From contig NZ_JAUMIT010000002.1 of assembly GCF_030519655.1 (NCBI RefSeq), positions 124,001 to 188,000 of the forward strand: 64,000 bases of DNA, given 5' to 3'. This DNA comes from Wenyingzhuangia gilva. GTDB taxonomy: Bacteria; Bacteroidota; Bacteroidia; Flavobacteriales; Flavobacteriaceae. Each line of letters opens with the position of its first letter. Within the stretch, counting starts at the first letter, position 1. Of this stretch, positions 61,554-64,000 are shown piece by piece. The notes under the pieces are model-generated. The model saw nothing but the letters and a program-made list of their open reading frames with translations, was not told the origin of the DNA and made no database searches. A program made the translations under genes and the position numbers.

Positions 61554-62460
61554 ATGAATCTTCTTTAAAGCAAAGAGCTGCAGCTCCAATAATTCCTGCA
61601 TCATTCCCTAAAGTAGCTAGTCTAATATCCAAATCCTCCAAATAATAATCAGGAAGTCTTTTTTTAAGAGCTTTGTTCATGTTCTTTTTTACTATTTTAA
61701 AGGTTTTGCTTACACCACCTCCAATAAAAATAGTTTTTACATCTAATATTCTAATGGTTGACACTAGGGTTTCTCCTAAAATAGTTCCTACTTTTTTAAA
61801 AACATCAACAGCAATAGGGTCGTCGTTTGTGGCGGCAATAACAATGTCTTTAGCGGTTAGATTTTTTGTAACTAAGCTGGTTTTTTTACCTTTTTTTATT
61901 TTTTTTAAAGCCATGTCAACAATGGCCTTTTTTCCCATGTTTTCTTCAGCAGTTTTTCCATTAGAAGAAATGATATGACCAGCTTCCATGGCATTTCCAT
62001 TTCCTCCTTTAAAAATTTTACCATTTAATACAGCCGCTCCTCCAAGTCCAGTTCCTAAAGTCATAAAAATAAAGTTTTTCGGAACTTTTGTTTTTGCAAA
62101 ATGTAATTCTCCTATAGCAGCAGCATTGGCATCATTTTCTAGATAGAAACTAATTTTAGGATGTTTTTTTTCTAAGATAGGAATTAAAGGAGTGTTGTTG
62201 AATTCAGGTATATTTGCCATGAATACCGTTGATAATCTGTCTTTAGAAATCATACCAGGTACTGCAATTCCAACTCTCTTAATATGTGGATGGGTTTTTA
62301 ATTCCTGTCCAATAATCTTCACAAATTCATTTATAAAATTATCGCTTTCTTGTAATATAGAAGTGGGATATTTTTCTTTTTTTAACAAAAGGCCTTTTTT
62401 GTTTACAATTCCAATTTTGATGTTGGTTCCACCAACATCAATACCTATATATTCTTCCAT
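61552..62460 (-). CDS. ROK family sugar kinase lacking the zinc motif
   Basis: 302 residues of the ROK family. The phosphate-binding start IGIDVGGTNIKIGIV, the substrate-site END (Asn and Asp in FYLENDANAAA) and MTLGTGLGGAAVLNGKI are present, and EAGH (159-162) follows. In most ROK proteins a CxCGxxGCxE zinc motif comes next; here the region 163-180 (IISSNGKTAEENMGKKAI) has no Cys, and the whole protein has only one, near the C terminus. It still has the nucleotide-binding core and could be a glucokinase-like enzyme, though 2-keto-3-deoxygluconate kinases are usually of the PfkB type. It is convergent with the kdu operon. Confidence 0.87.
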   Translation of the reverse strand: MEEYIGIDVGGTNIKIGIVNKKGLLLKKEKYPTSILQESDNFINEFVKIIGQELKTHPHIKRVGIAVPGMISKDRLSTVFMANIPEFNNTPLIPILEKKHPKISFYLENDANAAAIGELHFAKTKVPKNFIFMTLGTGLGGAAVLNGKIFKGGNGNAMEAGHIISSNGKTAEENMGKKAIVDMALKKIKKGKKTSLVTKNLTAKDIVIAATNDDPIAVDVFKKVGTILGETLVSTIRILDVKTIFIGGGVSKTFKIVKKNMNKALKKRLPDYYLEDLDIRLATLGNDAGIIGAAALCFKEDS

Positions 62461-62620
62461 CCTACTTTGTTTTATAAATTAAAATAAGGCTATGTGAGTA
62501 AATATAAGTAAAATCTGTTTTTATGAAGCTATGTAAAGGGATTATGTGGTTTAAATTTAGATTATTTTGCTTTTAAATGCATTTTTTGATGAAATATCAC
62601 TGATTTACAATTCAAAATAA

Positions 62621-62651
62621 TTTGTCCTACATAAATAAAACTGTATTTTTG
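62621..62651 (+). promoter_or_regulatory. Bacteroidota-type promoter for the transketolase gene
   Basis: TTTG at 62621-62624, 19 bases, and TATTTTTG at 62644-62651, an excellent consensus match. The start codon is 19 bases downstream. Confidence 0.78.
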
Positions 62652-62670
62652 CCGCACTAAATTAAATAAA

Positions 62671-63519
62671 ATGGCAAGTATTCAAGAGCTAAAAGATTTT
62701 ACACAACAAGTAAGAAGAGATATTTTACGTATGGTTCATGCTGTAAACTCAGGACATCCAGGAGGTTCTTTAGGGTGTGCAGAGTATATTACAGTGTTGT
62801 ATCAAGAAATTATGAAGCACAATGCTGATGTGTTTGATATGGATGGAAAAGATCAAGATTTGTTCTTTTTGTCTAATGGACATATCTCTCCAGTATTTTA
62901 TAGTGTATTATCTCGTAGTGGATATTTTCCAGTATCTGAGTTAGCAACGTTCCGTTTGTTAGATTCAAGATTGCAAGGGCATCCAACTACTCATGAAGGT
63001 TTGCCAGGAATACGTATCGCTTCTGGCTCTTTAGGACAAGGAATGAGTGTTGCTCTTGGAGCAGCTCAAGCAAAAAAATTAAACGGAGATACTCGTTTGG
63101 TTTATAGTTTACACGGTGATGGTGAGTTACAAGAAGGTCAAAACTGGGAAGCAATTATGTATGCTGCTGCTAAAAAAGTAGATAACTATATTGCTGCGGT
63201 TGATGTTAACTTAAAACAAATTGATGGTACTACTGATCAGGTATTACCAATGGGATCTATTAAAGCTAAGTTTGAAGCTTTTGGATGGGAAGTTTTAGAA
63301 GTTAAAGAAGGAAATGATATTGAGGCTATTATTGCTGGAGTAAAAAAAGCTCAATCTTTAACTGGAAATGGAAAACCTGTTTGTATTTTATTATATACAG
63401 AAATGGGGAACGGAGTTGACTTTATGATGCATACGCATGCTTGGCATGGTAAAGCACCTAATGATGAGCAATTAGAAAACGCATTGTCTCAAAACCCTGC
63501 AACTTTAGGAGATTATTAA
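62671..63519 (+). CDS. Transketolase, N-terminal (TPP-binding) subunit
   Basis: 282 residues corresponding to the N-terminal half of transketolase. Typical are SGHPGGSLGCAEYI, GQGMSVALGAAQAKKLNG and the TPP motif SLHGDGELQEGQNWEA. Split transketolases are common in Bacteroidota, where the C-terminal half is normally the next gene. Here a strong terminator and unrelated sequence follow, so the partner must lie elsewhere. The gene has its own promoter and is complete for a split subunit. Confidence 0.93.
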   Translation: MASIQELKDFTQQVRRDILRMVHAVNSGHPGGSLGCAEYITVLYQEIMKHNADVFDMDGKDQDLFFLSNGHISPVFYSVLSRSGYFPVSELATFRLLDSRLQGHPTTHEGLPGIRIASGSLGQGMSVALGAAQAKKLNGDTRLVYSLHGDGELQEGQNWEAIMYAAAKKVDNYIAAVDVNLKQIDGTTDQVLPMGSIKAKFEAFGWEVLEVKEGNDIEAIIAGVKKAQSLTGNGKPVCILLYTEMGNGVDFMMHTHAWHGKAPNDEQLENALSQNPATLGDY

Positions 63520-63550
63520 GATTATAATTATCTAGTTAAAATATATTAGT

Positions 63551-63583
63551 AAAAAGCGCTGCAACAATACAGCGCTTTTTTTT
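63551..63583 (+). terminator. Terminator after the transketolase subunit
   Basis: AGCGCTG, an 8-base loop and CAGCGCT inside A-runs and T-runs. It ends the transcript only 32 bases after the stop. Confidence 0.88.
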
Positions 63584-63604
63584 ATGATATAAACTTAAGA
63601 GAAT

Positions 63605-63637
63605 AAAAGAGGCTTTCATTAGGAAAGCCTCTTTTTA
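63605..63637. terminator. Second terminator-like hairpin near 63.6 kb
   Basis: AAAGAGGCTTTC, ATTAG loop, GAAAGCCTCTTT with flanking T and A runs. It can act in either direction, ending the relic transcript on the minus strand and backing up the terminator at 63551. Confidence 0.8.
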
Positions 63638-63655
63638 TGTTTTTTAGATGTGATA

Positions 63656-63877
63656 TTATTTTATCTCGTAAATAGCAATGGTACTAGACACTTCGTTGGT
63701 AGCAATCATTAAATAATTTCCAGTAGGGCTATCGGCTTTATCAATTGTAATAATTCCCTCAGTAGCAATATCTTGTGCTCCATATAACCAAGTAATAAAC
63801 TTAAGATTTAAAGGATTCGTAATGTTATAAATAAACACAGCGCTGGTTCTTTCTAAGTCAACAAATAACACGGTTTT
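63656..63877 (-). pseudogene. 3' remnant of a choice-of-anchor I (phytase-like/alkaline-phosphatase-like) protein
   Basis: The minus-strand frame reads VLFVDLERTSAVFIYNITNP, then GAQDIATEGIITI, DKADSPTGNYLMIATNEVSS and TIAIYEIK-stop. It matches the C-terminal end of choice-of-anchor I family proteins, which are usually 500 residues or longer. Upstream the similarity stops about 60 bases from tRNA-Phe, and the computed open frame only continues by reading through the tRNA, so no start or signal peptide exists. The other residues of the protein are absent, and the fragment is best seen as a deletion relic. The family is recognised from memory. Confidence 0.65.
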
Positions 63878-63899
63878 TACAAACGAATATATTAAAAAC

Positions 63900-63930
63900 A
63901 AAAAAACCACAACAATTACGTTGTGGTTTT
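63900..63930 (-). terminator. Terminator after tRNA-Phe
   Basis: On the minus strand AAAACCACAAC, a 6-base loop and GTTGTGGTTTT, followed by T residues. It begins 6 bases after the tRNA end. Confidence 0.8.
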
Positions 63931-63935
63931 TGATG

Positions 63936-64000
63936 TGGTGCCTCCAGGAATCGAACCAGGGACACAAGGATTTTCAGTCCTTTGCTCTACCAACTGAGCT
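63936..64000 (-). tRNA. tRNA-Phe (anticodon GAA), 5' end cut by the window
   Basis: On the minus strand the bases from the D arm (AGCTCAGTTGGTAGAGC) to the acceptor (AGGCACC plus discriminator A) form a tRNA. The anticodon loop is CTGAAAA, with GAA at 63975-63973. The 3' CCA is not encoded. About eight 5' bases lie outside the window. Confidence 0.95.

Noticed and set aside
63878-63967. N-terminal extension of the minus-strand frame ending at 63656
   Set aside because: The computed start lies in tRNA-Phe and its terminator, so it is not a real protein start.
1-64000. CRISPR arrays, prophage or integrative element
   Set aside because: No regularly spaced repeats, cas genes, integrase or structural phage genes are visible on either strand.

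Overview
The window looks like chromosomal DNA of a member of the Bacteroidota, most likely a marine or macrophyte-associated Flavobacteriaceae. The evidence is the AT-rich sequence, promoters of the TTG-N19-TAnnTTTG type (clearest before tRNA-Ser, a DUF2975 gene and transketolase), a type IX secretion (T9SS) C-terminal domain, many lipoproteins, Bacteroidota-typical families (DUF4290, DUF1599, OstA-like, M13 and M1 lipoprotein peptidases, split transketolase) and an ISAon1-type transposase relic. No phage, plasmid, CRISPR or rRNA genes are visible.

Layout. 1-9 kb: housekeeping genes (rsmB-like fragment, recG, uvrD, DUF4290, murA, aroC) and tRNA-Ser. 9.4-10.1 kb: a decayed transposase. 10.1-16.2 kb: a lipoprotein M1 peptidase and a large secreted GH128-type glycoside hydrolase. 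16.5-27.3 kb: a pectin-degradation locus made of a LacI-type regulator divergent from GH28, an esterase, DUF4861, GH105, PL9, PL10, CE8, CE12 and a tiny T9SS-tail protein. 27.4-51.3 kb: housekeeping genes (DoxX, DUF1599, folP, M13 peptidase, pheT, pyrD, dnaB, relA/spoT, fur, purA) with scattered small or unknown genes. 51.3-54.5 kb: a KdgF-like cupin, an OstA-like protein and an aminotransferase. 54.5-61.5 kb: a second uronate locus with a LacI-type regulator and a TRAP transporter, divergent from kduI, kduD and a second DUF4861 gene. 61.5-64 kb: a ROK kinase, the N-terminal half of transketolase, a gene relic and tRNA-Phe (cut by the window end).

How the genes fit together. The first locus should demethylate (CE8), deacetylate (CE12 and perhaps the esterase) and depolymerise (PL9, PL10, GH28, GH105) pectin outside the cytoplasm. 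KdgF would open the unsaturated uronate, and KduI and KduD would turn it into 2-keto-3-deoxygluconate. The TRAP system is the only visible importer; no SusC/SusD pair is present. Near-palindromic sites sharing the core AATCGATT lie in both divergent promoter regions, so the two loci, about 41 kb apart, may form one regulon.

The most unusual feature is the PL10/CE8 junction. The CE8 domain has no start codon or signal peptide of its own and is joined to PL10 by a -1 frame change exactly at a run of ten A residues. Reading through would give a bifunctional secreted lyase-methylesterase of about 673 residues. Other notable points are a MurA with Asp in place of the fosfomycin-target Cys, a ROK protein without its zinc motif, and two relic genes.
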